Position numbers and translations under genes: made by a program. A stretch of DNA of 64,000 nucleotides. Source: an uncultured Bacteroidales bacterium (GTDB taxonomy: Bacteria; Bacteroidota; Bacteroidia; Bacteroidales; F082). The notes under the pieces are model-generated. The model was not told where the DNA came from. It ran no database searches and was given only the letters and a program-made list of their open reading frames with translations. Shown one piece after another: positions 8,555-15,917 of the stretch (positions within the stretch are counted from its first letter, which is position 1; every line of letters starts with the position of its first letter). The stretch lies in NCBI GenBank assembly GCA_900318265.1, contig ONKA01000017.1, positions 43,151-107,150 on the forward strand, given 5' to 3'.

Positions 8555-8968
8555 ATGGAGATCCAACTGCTCAACCAAACGGAATTCGCCGAAATGCTCA
8601 AGTCGGCCGGCAACGAAACCCACCAAACCACCTTCGTAAACGACGTGTGGTACGAACAAGTCACCATTGGGGAGGTGACCTATCGTCACAAGCTGCTTTC
8701 GCTCAGAAAGTTGAGCTCGGAGTTGCTCGCCAAGAAAGCCTTCGAGGCCAAACCCTGCGTCGAACCCATCCGTCTGCGCGCCCAAGGCAACGGCCCCGTC
8801 GTGGCCCTTGTCTTCAACACCAAGTCGACAGTATTCTACCACCTCTTGGTCGGCACTAAGAGAGAAATGGCCCAGGCCAAAAGCCTCGTGAACTTCTTCG
8901 CCAAGAGCCTCCTCCCAAAGACCACCAAACAGCCACAGGAAGCCGAAGAGGCTTCCTGCGCGGCCTGA
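8555..8968 (+). CDS. unknown small protein
   Basis: 137 residues starting MEIQLLNQTEFAEMLKSAGN. It is soluble, with no signal peptide. The sequence alternates charged helices (LRKLSSELLAKKAFEAKP) and a hydrophobic strand pair (GPVVALVFNTKSTVFYHLL). It ends in a Lys/Gln-rich tail and CAA. No family recognised. It is driven by special promoter copy 3 and followed after 33 bases by a small membrane protein gene, which may be co-transcribed. Confidence 0.65.
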   Translation: MEIQLLNQTEFAEMLKSAGNETHQTTFVNDVWYEQVTIGEVTYRHKLLSLRKLSSELLAKKAFEAKPCVEPIRLRAQGNGPVVALVFNTKSTVFYHLLVGTKREMAQAKSLVNFFAKSLLPKTTKQPQEAEEASCAA

Positions 8969-9001
8969 AGCACTTTTCATTAACCCTAACACCACAATAG
9001 T

Positions 9002-9256
9002 ATGACTAGCATTATCACCTGGTACATCATCGGAATACTTGTCTCGGCCATAGGCATATTCTCGTACGAATACTTCTACCTCTATGACAAGGAAATCGAG
9101 TACATCTCAACCAAAGAAATCGTCGAGGATGTGTTGCTTTCCTTCCTGTCGTGGCTTATGGTCGTATGGCTCATCATCAGCGTAATCCTCGACATATACA
9201 TGGGATGGCCGTCGAAAGGATACGATCTGAATATCAAGAAAAAGAAAGGTGGTTAA
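9002..9256 (+). CDS. small membrane protein, two helices
   Basis: 84 residues. An N-terminal membrane segment (about 5-22, IITWYIIGILVSAIGIF) and a second one (about 47-67, LLSFLSWLMVVWLIISVIL) flank a charged loop; the C-terminus is Lys-rich (KKKKGG) and probably cytoplasmic. No family recognised. It lies between the unknown gene at 8555 and a lipoprotein gene that starts 6 bases after its stop, so the three may be one transcript from special promoter copy 3. Confidence 0.6.
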   Translation: MTSIITWYIIGILVSAIGIFSYEYFYLYDKEIEYISTKEIVEDVLLSFLSWLMVVWLIISVILDIYMGWPSKGYDLNIKKKKGG

Positions 9257-9262
9257 TTCTAT

Positions 9263-9727
9263 ATGATTATGAAGAAGTTGATACTACTAATTCTGTGGCT
9301 TGTGTTTTTAACGGGTTGTCAGACCCAAACCACAAGGTACATCCATTACCACAACGAGCGCTTCGGCTTCGAGCTGGACTATCCCTCTTTCATGACGATG
9401 GATCCACCGCCTGAGAATGGTGGTGGCATCTCATGTCACGGCAAGGGCTTGGAATTGACAGCCACTGGGGGCTTGGACATGACCTGGATGGATTTGGACG
9501 ACACGGGCTTGACCACCCGTGACCTTTATCCACAAGACGAGGTGTTTTATGTGCACCACGATATTGACACAGCCGGGACGGTCCATTACACAAAAACAGC
9601 TCGTTTTCCCAACACGGACAACGGCGACATCATCCTCACATTACAACTCACTTACCCACAAGGGCAAGCCGACTCAACGACAGTCCATTATATTTTGAAC
9701 AGTTTTTGCTTTCATGGCAATAATTAG
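9263..9727 (+). CDS. lipoprotein of unknown function
   Basis: 154 residues (152 from the alternative ATG at 9269, which gives a cleaner MKKLILLILWLVFLTGCQ signal). The lipobox LTGC predicts a lipid-anchored protein. The mature part starts with an aromatic stretch (YIHYHNERFGFELDYPSFM), similar in style to envelope proteins with a beta-sandwich, and contains YTKTARFPNTDNGDIILTLQ. No family assigned. It is probably the last gene of the run starting at 8555; a TAATTTTGC promoter-like sequence follows at 9729. Confidence 0.65.
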   Translation: MIMKKLILLILWLVFLTGCQTQTTRYIHYHNERFGFELDYPSFMTMDPPPENGGGISCHGKGLELTATGGLDMTWMDLDDTGLTTRDLYPQDEVFYVHHDIDTAGTVHYTKTARFPNTDNGDIILTLQLTYPQGQADSTTVHYILNSFCFHGNN

Positions 9728-9782
9728 TAATTTTGCAAACCATTGTTGTTGAAACAATGGAGAAAGACAAAAAAAGAAAGCC

Positions 9783-10382
9783 ATGATAACATCAAAAAAA
9801 GAAGACAAAGTGGTAAAGGCCTTATTGAATGAAGGTCTTGCTAAATTAAGCAGCGATGGATGCAGCGACGGCGAAGGACCCGATTTTGACCGCGTTTTTT
9901 ATGTATGGGTCGGTATCGGCATGAAGCAATTAACCTTGTGTTATGATTGGGAAAAAGATGATTGTTATTTTTGCACAAGAGGTCATAGACAAGAGCTGCG
10001 TAACGCAATGCCTAAAAGGTTGACGAGTTGGGGTGAATACAACGTGAAGTCTTTCATCTATAACCAGCGTCCATACTTTGATCAAGTCATTGCTGCAACC
10101 AAAACCTTGAACCGGAAACAACTGTTCATATTAGCAGGGGACAATTTCGAAGTTTTATGTTCTCAACCTTCATTTGAGGCCAAGGAGTTTTCTGGACTCA
10201 TCAATCTTATCGTAGAGGATGCGGATTCGTGGAATCTGTATTTTTTCGACAAGGAAAAACGGTTATATGTTTGTGGGGCTTTTCCTAAAGTAGAGCAATA
10301 CCTGATTTCAAAAGGGTATGCCTACGAGAAAGACGAAGACGATCTAATAACCATCCTTGAAGGCGAACAGTTTTGGTTTTAA
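9783..10382 (+). CDS. unknown cytoplasmic protein
   Basis: 199 residues, MITSKKEDKVVKALLNEGLA at the N-terminus, no signal or membrane segment. Strongly acidic and aromatic toward the C-terminus (EDDLITILEGEQFWF). The middle has a Cys pair in DDCYFCTRGHRQ. No family recognised. More AT-rich than the genes on its left, like the sigma and RpoN-like genes to its right. Upstream is TAATTTTG (9729-9736), a vegetative -7, and a short hairpin CCATTGTT/AACAATGG. Confidence 0.6.
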   Translation: MITSKKEDKVVKALLNEGLAKLSSDGCSDGEGPDFDRVFYVWVGIGMKQLTLCYDWEKDDCYFCTRGHRQELRNAMPKRLTSWGEYNVKSFIYNQRPYFDQVIAATKTLNRKQLFILAGDNFEVLCSQPSFEAKEFSGLINLIVEDADSWNLYFFDKEKRLYVCGAFPKVEQYLISKGYAYEKDEDDLITILEGEQFWF

Positions 10383-10451
10383 AAAGAAAACTATATGCTG
10401 GAAAAATGCCGTTGTGTGTTTTACTATGAGCTGGCTTTTTTTGTCGCCTGT

Positions 10452-10480
10452 GGTTGAAAACGGGCTATTATTGTTCTATA
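10452..10480 (+). promoter_or_regulatory. special promoter copy 4
   Basis: GGTTGAAAA 10452-10460, 15 bases, CTATA 10476-10480 (TTGAAA-N17-TATATT). The next annotated gene is the sigma factor at 10722, 241 bases away, so this copy either autoregulates the sigma/RpoN-like locus or makes a short RNA ending near 10550. Confidence 0.75.
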
Positions 10481-10486
10481 TTCCTA

Positions 10487-10560
10487 TAAGAGGATAGCAA
10501 AAGCAAGGATGATAATAGGGTCGTAATAAGAAAAGACATTGCTTTTATTTTTAAATTTTC
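10487..10560 (+). ncRNA. possible small RNA or leader with terminator-like stem
   Basis: Downstream of special promoter copy 4 there is no gene for 240 bases. AAAAGCAA (10499-10506) pairs with TTGCTTTT (10539-10546), followed by ATTTTTAAATTTTCTTTTT. This would close a roughly 60-base RNA. The loop is long (32 bases), so the terminator is weak. The remainder of 10383-10721 holds only a -24/-12-like element and a two-codon mini-ORF (10632-10640). Confidence 0.3.
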
Positions 10561-10578
10561 TTTTTGGTTTGAATTAGT

Positions 10579-10593
10579 TTGGCACAGTTTTTG
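10579..10593 (+). promoter_or_regulatory. -24/-12 (sigma54-like) element 2
   Basis: TTGGC-ACAGTTT-TTG, followed by AA. This is the closest of the three to the sigma54 consensus (TTGGCAC...TTG) apart from A instead of C after TTG. It lies 129 bases before the second sigma gene, with transcription expected near 10605. Confidence 0.55.
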
Positions 10594-10721
10594 AAAAAAC
10601 CAAACAAGTGGTAAAAAACTACATAAAGATTATGAAATAGACTTTCGACACCCTGTCGATTGGTTTTTCGTTCCTCGTTTGTCTTGTTTAATTAACTGAG
10701 TATTAACCAAAAAATTAGTTT

Positions 10722-11318
10722 ATGGAACTTCTTTCCGTCAATTCCAGGCGCGCAGCAGTGTGCAACAACCAAATCGACCTCAAAGAATACGAACACCTTA
10801 TTAAAAAGGTAGCAAGACGCTTAGCCACAACGCACCCCTATGTGGACGAACGCGATTTGTACTCAACGGGATACCTTGCACTTGGCGAAGCCAGAATGCA
10901 ATACAACCCTGAACGTAATGTCAAGTTCAGCACTTTTGCTTCCAAATACCTGAGAGGTAAAATGCTAGACGAAATCAAGCTGTTGACGCAGACGGTTAGA
11001 ATCCTTCAACTTTATGCAGACAAAGTGTGCATAACAAGCTATGAGTATTCCGATTACGAACCCTATTCTATGGAGGCTTACTATGACGAGGAGGAACAAG
11101 AGTGGCTCAAGGAAGCCAAGGCCAGGGCAAAGAAGGCGCTTGGTTTGCTCTCTTCCGAGGAGCGATTGGTTTTTGATTGTCGTATGGGTAAAGTGCCAAT
11201 GACCTATGCCACAATTGGTGGCATACTCAATTGCAGCGCTCAAAATGCACAACAAGAGTACAAGCGTGGTATCAAGAAAATGCGCCGCTTCGTTGAAAGC
11301 GGCGCTATGGCCGCGTAG
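10722..11318 (+). CDS. small sigma70-family sigma factor (sigma B of the local network)
   Basis: 198 residues. Region 2 spans about 26-86: LIKKVARRLATTHPYVDERD, then LYSTGYLALGEARMQYNPER and KFSTFASKYLRGKMLDEI. Region 4 lies at about 146-192 (LLSSEERLVFDCRMGKVPMT, then an HTH with GGILNCSAQNAQQEYKRGI). No region 1.1 or extracytoplasmic anti-sigma partner is adjacent. It is similar in size and layout to the factor at 553, so the two are paralogues. A -24/-12-like element and special promoter copy 4 lie upstream, and the RpoN-like gene follows 90 bases downstream with its own -24/-12-like element. Confidence 0.85.
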   Translation: MELLSVNSRRAAVCNNQIDLKEYEHLIKKVARRLATTHPYVDERDLYSTGYLALGEARMQYNPERNVKFSTFASKYLRGKMLDEIKLLTQTVRILQLYADKVCITSYEYSDYEPYSMEAYYDEEEQEWLKEAKARAKKALGLLSSEERLVFDCRMGKVPMTYATIGGILNCSAQNAQQEYKRGIKKMRRFVESGAMAA

Positions 11319-11358
11319 AAATACATACTATTTATTTCTCCGTTTTTACTACTAATTT

Positions 11359-11373
11359 TTGGCATAGTCTTTG
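11359..11373 (+). promoter_or_regulatory. -24/-12 (sigma54-like) element 3
   Basis: TTGGC-ATAGTCT-TTG followed by AT, 35 bases before the ATG of the RpoN-like gene. Same spacing as the elements at 426 and 10579. Suggests the RpoN-like protein acts on its own promoter. Confidence 0.55.
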
Positions 11374-11408
11374 ATAACATATAAAACCATTATTAAAATA
11401 GTATAATT

Positions 11409-12317
11409 ATGAAAAAAGAAATCTTCACCTTGTCGATTGCCGACACCAATGAAAACAATGCTTCGCTGAAACTTGATAGCACTTTTGGCGACAAATCTGT
11501 AACCTTTACCGTTCGTGACAAAGACGGAAAATCTTGTGCCACAACGCTGGCTCCTCTCGACCTTCATAAGGTCGTAGATTTCCTAAATGGGCGACTGAAT
11601 GCTGTGGAAGAAAGCCCGTCAAACTATGGTCCTTCGTACACCCCCACGGGCCTTGGACTCTGTGTTTTTGACTACCAAGGCAAGTTGCTCGACACTTATT
11701 ATAACCACAAAAGCCTTGCGCAAGGCATCGAAGGCTACAGCTATGAGCAGTTGGCTGAGGCTTTTGGTGAAGACAAGGCCATTTATGTGCTGTTCACCCT
11801 TTACGATGGCAGTGTTGGTCGTGAGACGCTAGTTAGGGTAATGCAAGCCTGCGTTCAGCTGCAAGGTCGCTTCATTGTTACTGGTGAACCCACCTACTGT
11901 AGTCCAATGACACTTGACGACGTGGCCCAAAAAGCGGGTCTTGACTTCACTACTGTATCGCGTTGTGCACGTGAAAATTCCAAAGAAAAGAAAGAGAATT
12001 CTGAAATAGCAGTAGGTGTCCGAATTTATGGTCCTCGCAAGACTTTCACCCTCGACAACAAGGTGAGCACGCTCGACCATCCATCGCTCTTCGACGAAGG
12101 CATCACCCGCGATGGCTTCCCCGTGTCGCGTCTCGAGGTTTTGGAACGCATTCAGTCTATGATTAACAAAGAGAACAAGCACAAGCCTTTAGGTGACCAG
12201 GATATTACTGACGAGCTTAAAGCCTTGGGCTATGATATTGAGCGCAGGACGGTGGCGAAGTATCGTGGAGAACTGTTGGGGTTGCCTAATTCCAACCAAA
12301 GGAGACAAAACAATTAA
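11409..12317 (+). CDS. truncated RpoN (sigma54)-like DNA-binding protein
   Basis: 302 residues against about 480 for RpoN. The second half matches the RpoN C-terminus: a segment like the last core-binding helix (ETLVRVMQACVQLQGRFIV), the HTH MTLDDVAQKAGLDFTTVSRC from about residue 167, and the RpoN box RRTVAKYRGEL (about 279-289), followed by a SNQRR motif like the canonical SSSQRR. The first 130 residues do not resemble RpoN: the Gln-rich region I that contacts bacterial enhancer-binding proteins is absent, as is most of the core-binding domain. It should therefore bind -24/-12 DNA but may not form an activatable holoenzyme. Three sites of that type precede this gene and both small sigma genes. 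It could be a repressor, a decoy, or an activator-independent sigma. Confidence 0.8.
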   Translation: MKKEIFTLSIADTNENNASLKLDSTFGDKSVTFTVRDKDGKSCATTLAPLDLHKVVDFLNGRLNAVEESPSNYGPSYTPTGLGLCVFDYQGKLLDTYYNHKSLAQGIEGYSYEQLAEAFGEDKAIYVLFTLYDGSVGRETLVRVMQACVQLQGRFIVTGEPTYCSPMTLDDVAQKAGLDFTTVSRCARENSKEKKENSEIAVGVRIYGPRKTFTLDNKVSTLDHPSLFDEGITRDGFPVSRLEVLERIQSMINKENKHKPLGDQDITDELKALGYDIERRTVAKYRGELLGLPNSNQRRQNN

Positions 12318-12462
12318 ACTATATATCCTTGCACCCTTTCTGAAAACGACTTGTATTAAGGATACAATGTATTAGTAGATCATCAAACCGATTTAGGTTT
12401 TTATAGTAGTTTTAATAGTTATTTCTTATTTTTGCAATTTCCAAATAATACAAATAAAAAAT

Positions 12463-15400
12463 ATGGCTGGTATAAGCGAATACTTTATTACAAACACCAA
12501 AGACAGCGACCTCGCTAAGGTTATAAAAGGCATTTTGCCTTCTAAAACTAAGAGTTTGGATATCCTTGTGGGATATTTCTATTTCTCTGGCATCAAGGAA
12601 ATCTATCAAAGCGTCATCGACAAGCCAATGCGAATCCTTGTCGGATTAGAATTGGAACAGGAATTGTTGAAGGAAACAGCGGAATTTGACTTTTTTGTCA
12701 AGAAACTCGCCACGCAAAAGTCATCGACTGAAGCTATTCGGTCTGATTTTAACAAGTCTATGGTTGCTTTGTTCAATAAGTCAAAGTATTTCGAAGACGA
12801 TACACAATTTGAAGCGTTCAAGGTATATTACGAGAAAATCAAGAATGGCTCATTGGAAATCAGAAAAACCAAGGACCCAAGTCACGCAAAGATGTATATC
12901 TTTTCCTATTATGATGAGTTATGTGAAAATGGTCTGACCCCTGGAACAGTTATAACAGGCTCTAGCAATTTGACATATAGCGGACTAAGAGACAACAACG
13001 AAATCAATGTCAGATTTCATGCCAAGCCCGAATATGACAATGCTATGGAAATCTTTAATGCGCTTTGGGATGATGCTTATGTGTTGGTTGACAAAGATCA
13101 TATAAAGGATTTTGAAGATGGCGTTATTAAGCATGTTTGGTTTGAAAAGCTCCCCACGCCGTATTTGCTTTTCTTGCGTGTCTTGAATGAGTATTTCTCT
13201 ATTGACGATTCAAAACGAATCCATACCCCTAACGAGATTACGAAGGGTGAATTCTTTGATTTGAAGTATCAAACCGATGCCATCCGCCTTGGACTTGATG
13301 CCATCGAAAAGCATAATGGTGTAATTATTGCTGACGTGGTGGGTTTGGGCAAGAGTATCATTGGCTCTACCATAGCCAATAACCTTGATTTGAGGACTAT
13401 CATTATTGCGCCCCCACACTTGAAAGCTCAATGGGAAGAATATGTACAGGATTTTGGTTTGCGACACACAGCTGTTTTTAGCAATGGATTGATTGAAAAT
13501 GCAATAGACTATTATCACCAAAAAACAATTAATTCCAGAAACAATGAACCTTGGCTTATCGTTTTAGACGAAGCGCACAATTATCGCAACGACACCACGA
13601 AGGATTATGCCATGCTTCACGAATTGTGCCAAGGCAACAAAGTGATGCTACTGACCGCCACCCCCTTCAACAACGCCCCTTCCGATATTTATGCTTTAAT
13701 AAAACTCTTCCAAATTCCAACAAAATCCACACTGAGTACCGTAAATAACCTTGGCGAGGAGTTTAGGGAACTTATCGCCCGTTATCGCAAGCTCAAGGAT
13801 TCATATCGCACAAAAGATGGTGTTGTAATGCAAATAGCCGTTGACCCAGCCGTAGCATCTCCTGACGAGTTTGCCATTTATGAGTCAGAGATACAAGCTA
13901 TTGCAAAACGCATCCGCATGATTATTGAACCTGTGGTGGTACGTCGTTCAAGAATTGACTTGAAAAAAATCGAAGACTATGCTGAGGATTTGAAGCACCA
14001 AGGTATTGAGTTTCCAAAAGTTAATGACCCACAACTGCTTGAGTATGATTTGGGCGAGTTGACAGAGCTGTATATCAACACCTTACATGCCATTTCACCA
14101 AAATCAAGCGACAACAAACCTAGTGCCACTGCTGAAATAGTTGAAGCTTCAAACGAGGCATTCGACGACCAATACGACGATGTCGAAGAAACGCCTCCAT
14201 CATTAGAGGAGAACAAGGAAAATATTGGTTTCAAGGCCACTCGCTACCAACCTATCCTATACATTAAGCCTGGCATGGAGAAAGGAAAGACTTATGCGGA
14301 AATTGTCAAAAAACTGGTTGAAGATGCCGGGTTTGACTATGAGCTTTTCATTGGTACCCAAACCAACTTGGCAAAATTCATGCGCACCTTGTTGGTCCGT
14401 CGTTTCGAAAGTTCCCAATATGCTTTCAAGAAGTCTGTCGAAAGTATGCTTGACAATTGTTTGAACATTATGAACTGGATTAAAGAGCGAAAGGCTGTTC
14501 CGGTTTTCAAAAAAGGTTCTTTACCCGATATCAAGGTGCTTTATAGGTCAAGCAATGATACATTTGCCGAAGACATTATTGCTAACTTACAGGACAAGGG
14601 GTTGTTTGAGATTCCGACCAAATACTTGAAAGATGAGTTCATGACCGATTTGAAGCATGACATTCAATTGCTCGAAAAAGTGATGAAAGATTGGAGCAAA
14701 GTGACAAGCGACCCCAAGCTCGAAGGTTTCGTTCATATCCTAAAAGAAAAACTAAAGAGCGAGCCGAATCGAAAAATTGTGGTTTTTAGTCAGTTTGCTG
14801 ATACGGTCGATTATCTCGACAAACATTTGAAGGCGGCAGGACTACCAGTGTTCTCCTATACCTCTGGTAGCGCCTCAAAAACGAGCAAAGAGACTATCAA
14901 GAGGAATTTTGACGCCGGTTTCAGGAAAGACCAACAAGTTGACGACTACAGTATTCTGTTAGCTACCGATGCCATCTCCGAGGGTTATAACCTGCATAGG
15001 GCTGGTGCAGTCATCAACTACGATATCCCTTACAATCCTACACGAGTTATCCAGCGTGTGGGCCGTATCAATCGAGTCAACTTAAAGGTGTTTGACGAAC
15101 TCTTTATCTTCAACTATTTTCCGACTGCAATTGGCGAGTCTGACACTTCGGTAAAGCGTATTTCCACATTTAAAATGGCTATGATCCATGCCATTATGGG
15201 CGAGGACACCAAAATCTTGACCGAAGACGAAAATCCACATAGCTATTTTGTGGAGCAATACAATAGGGCAATAGCCAAGGATGAACAAGAATCATGGGAT
15301 ACGCCTTATCGTGACCTGCTCAATAAATTGCGTGATTTGCCTGTCATGGACGACGCCATGAATGTGCCATTAAGATGTAAAATACGTCGTTTGACCTCAA

Positions 15401-15906
15401 AGCCTCGTGAAGGTGTCTTGGTGTTTGCCAGAAAAGGCAATGACTTGATTTTCAAGTTTACCAAGAAAGGTGGGACCCCGCAAGACCTCATCCCAGAAGA
15501 AGCCTTGCAATTGCTTGAAGCTAAAGTTGAAGAAATGCCACATCAAGTCAGCGAGCATTTCGGACCCGTCTTTAAGGATTTGCGAGATGCCCTGTTCACC
15601 ACCGACAATGGTGCCGACACCAATAACCGTGCGAAACGGAAAGCCCTTGAGAAACTTCATGTCATGATGCAACGAAGTGCTTGCGACCTTGACTATCTTA
15701 AGGATTTGACGACCGCAATCGAATATGACGCCATTTCAACCTATGTGCTAAGACAAATCGGGAAACTGAAGACCAACCAGTATGCAACCCTGCCTGATTT
15801 CGTCAGCAAAGAATATGTCAGTGCCGTACTAAGGACTTACGACGGCATCGCGCAAGGCGCCGAAACCCTTATTTTTGCCGAAGAAATTGAAAGTAATAAA
15901 GCCTAA
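12463..15906 (+). CDS. PLD-SNF2 helicase of a two-gene restriction-type system
   Basis: 1147 residues. The N-terminal domain is phospholipase-D-like: SHAKMYIF (about 139-146) carries the H-x-K of an HKD site and is followed by TGSSNLTYSGLRDNNEINV, as in PLD-type restriction nucleases. The SF2 helicase follows, with ADVVGLGKS (about 289-297), LDEAHNYRND (about 367), LTATPFNNAP, and the C-terminal lobe ending in QRVGRINRVN (about 863-872). Likely role: ATP-driven DNA translocation with PLD cleavage of unmodified DNA. The methyltransferase gene follows 11 bases downstream, so the two are co-transcribed. AT-rich relative to core genes. Confidence 0.85.
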   Translation: MAGISEYFITNTKDSDLAKVIKGILPSKTKSLDILVGYFYFSGIKEIYQSVIDKPMRILVGLELEQELLKETAEFDFFVKKLATQKSSTEAIRSDFNKSMVALFNKSKYFEDDTQFEAFKVYYEKIKNGSLEIRKTKDPSHAKMYIFSYYDELCENGLTPGTVITGSSNLTYSGLRDNNEINVRFHAKPEYDNAMEIFNALWDDAYVLVDKDHIKDFEDGVIKHVWFEKLPTPYLLFLRVLNEYFSIDDSKRIHTPNEITKGEFFDLKYQTDAIRLGLDAIEKHNGVIIADVVGLGKSIIGSTIANNLDLRTIIIAPPHLKAQWEEYVQDFGLRHTAVFSNGLIENAIDYYHQKTINSRNNEPWLIVLDEAHNYRNDTTKDYAMLHELCQGNKVMLLTATPFNNAPSDIYALIKLFQIPTKSTLSTVNNLGEEFRELIARYRKLKDSYRTKDGVVMQIAVDPAVASPDEFAIYESEIQAIAKRIRMIIEPVVVRRSRIDLKKIEDYAEDLKHQGIEFPKVNDPQLLEYDLGELTELYINTLHAISPKSSDNKPSATAEIVEASNEAFDDQYDDVEETPPSLEENKENIGFKATRYQPILYIKPGMEKGKTYAEIVKKLVEDAGFDYELFIGTQTNLAKFMRTLLVRRFESSQYAFKKSVESMLDNCLNIMNWIKERKAVPVFKKGSLPDIKVLYRSSNDTFAEDIIANLQDKGLFEIPTKYLKDEFMTDLKHDIQLLEKVMKDWSKVTSDPKLEGFVHILKEKLKSEPNRKIVVFSQFADTVDYLDKHLKAAGLPVFSYTSGSASKTSKETIKRNFDAGFRKDQQVDDYSILLATDAISEGYNLHRAGAVINYDIPYNPTRVIQRVGRINRVNLKVFDELFIFNYFPTAIGESDTSVKRISTFKMAMIHAIMGEDTKILTEDENPHSYFVEQYNRAIAKDEQESWDTPYRDLLNKLRDLPVMDDAMNVPLRCKIRRLTSKPREGVLVFARKGNDLIFKFTKKGGTPQDLIPEEALQLLEAKVEEMPHQVSEHFGPVFKDLRDALFTTDNGADTNNRAKRKALEKLHVMMQRSACDLDYLKDLTTAIEYDAISTYVLRQIGKLKTNQYATLPDFVSKEYVSAVLRTYDGIAQGAETLIFAEEIESNKA

Positions 15907-15917
15907 ACCCTACAAAC

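Noticed and set aside
8430-8639. 69-codon frame overlapping the sbcC stop
   Set aside because: It runs through special promoter copy 3 and overlaps the better-supported gene at 8555 in another frame.
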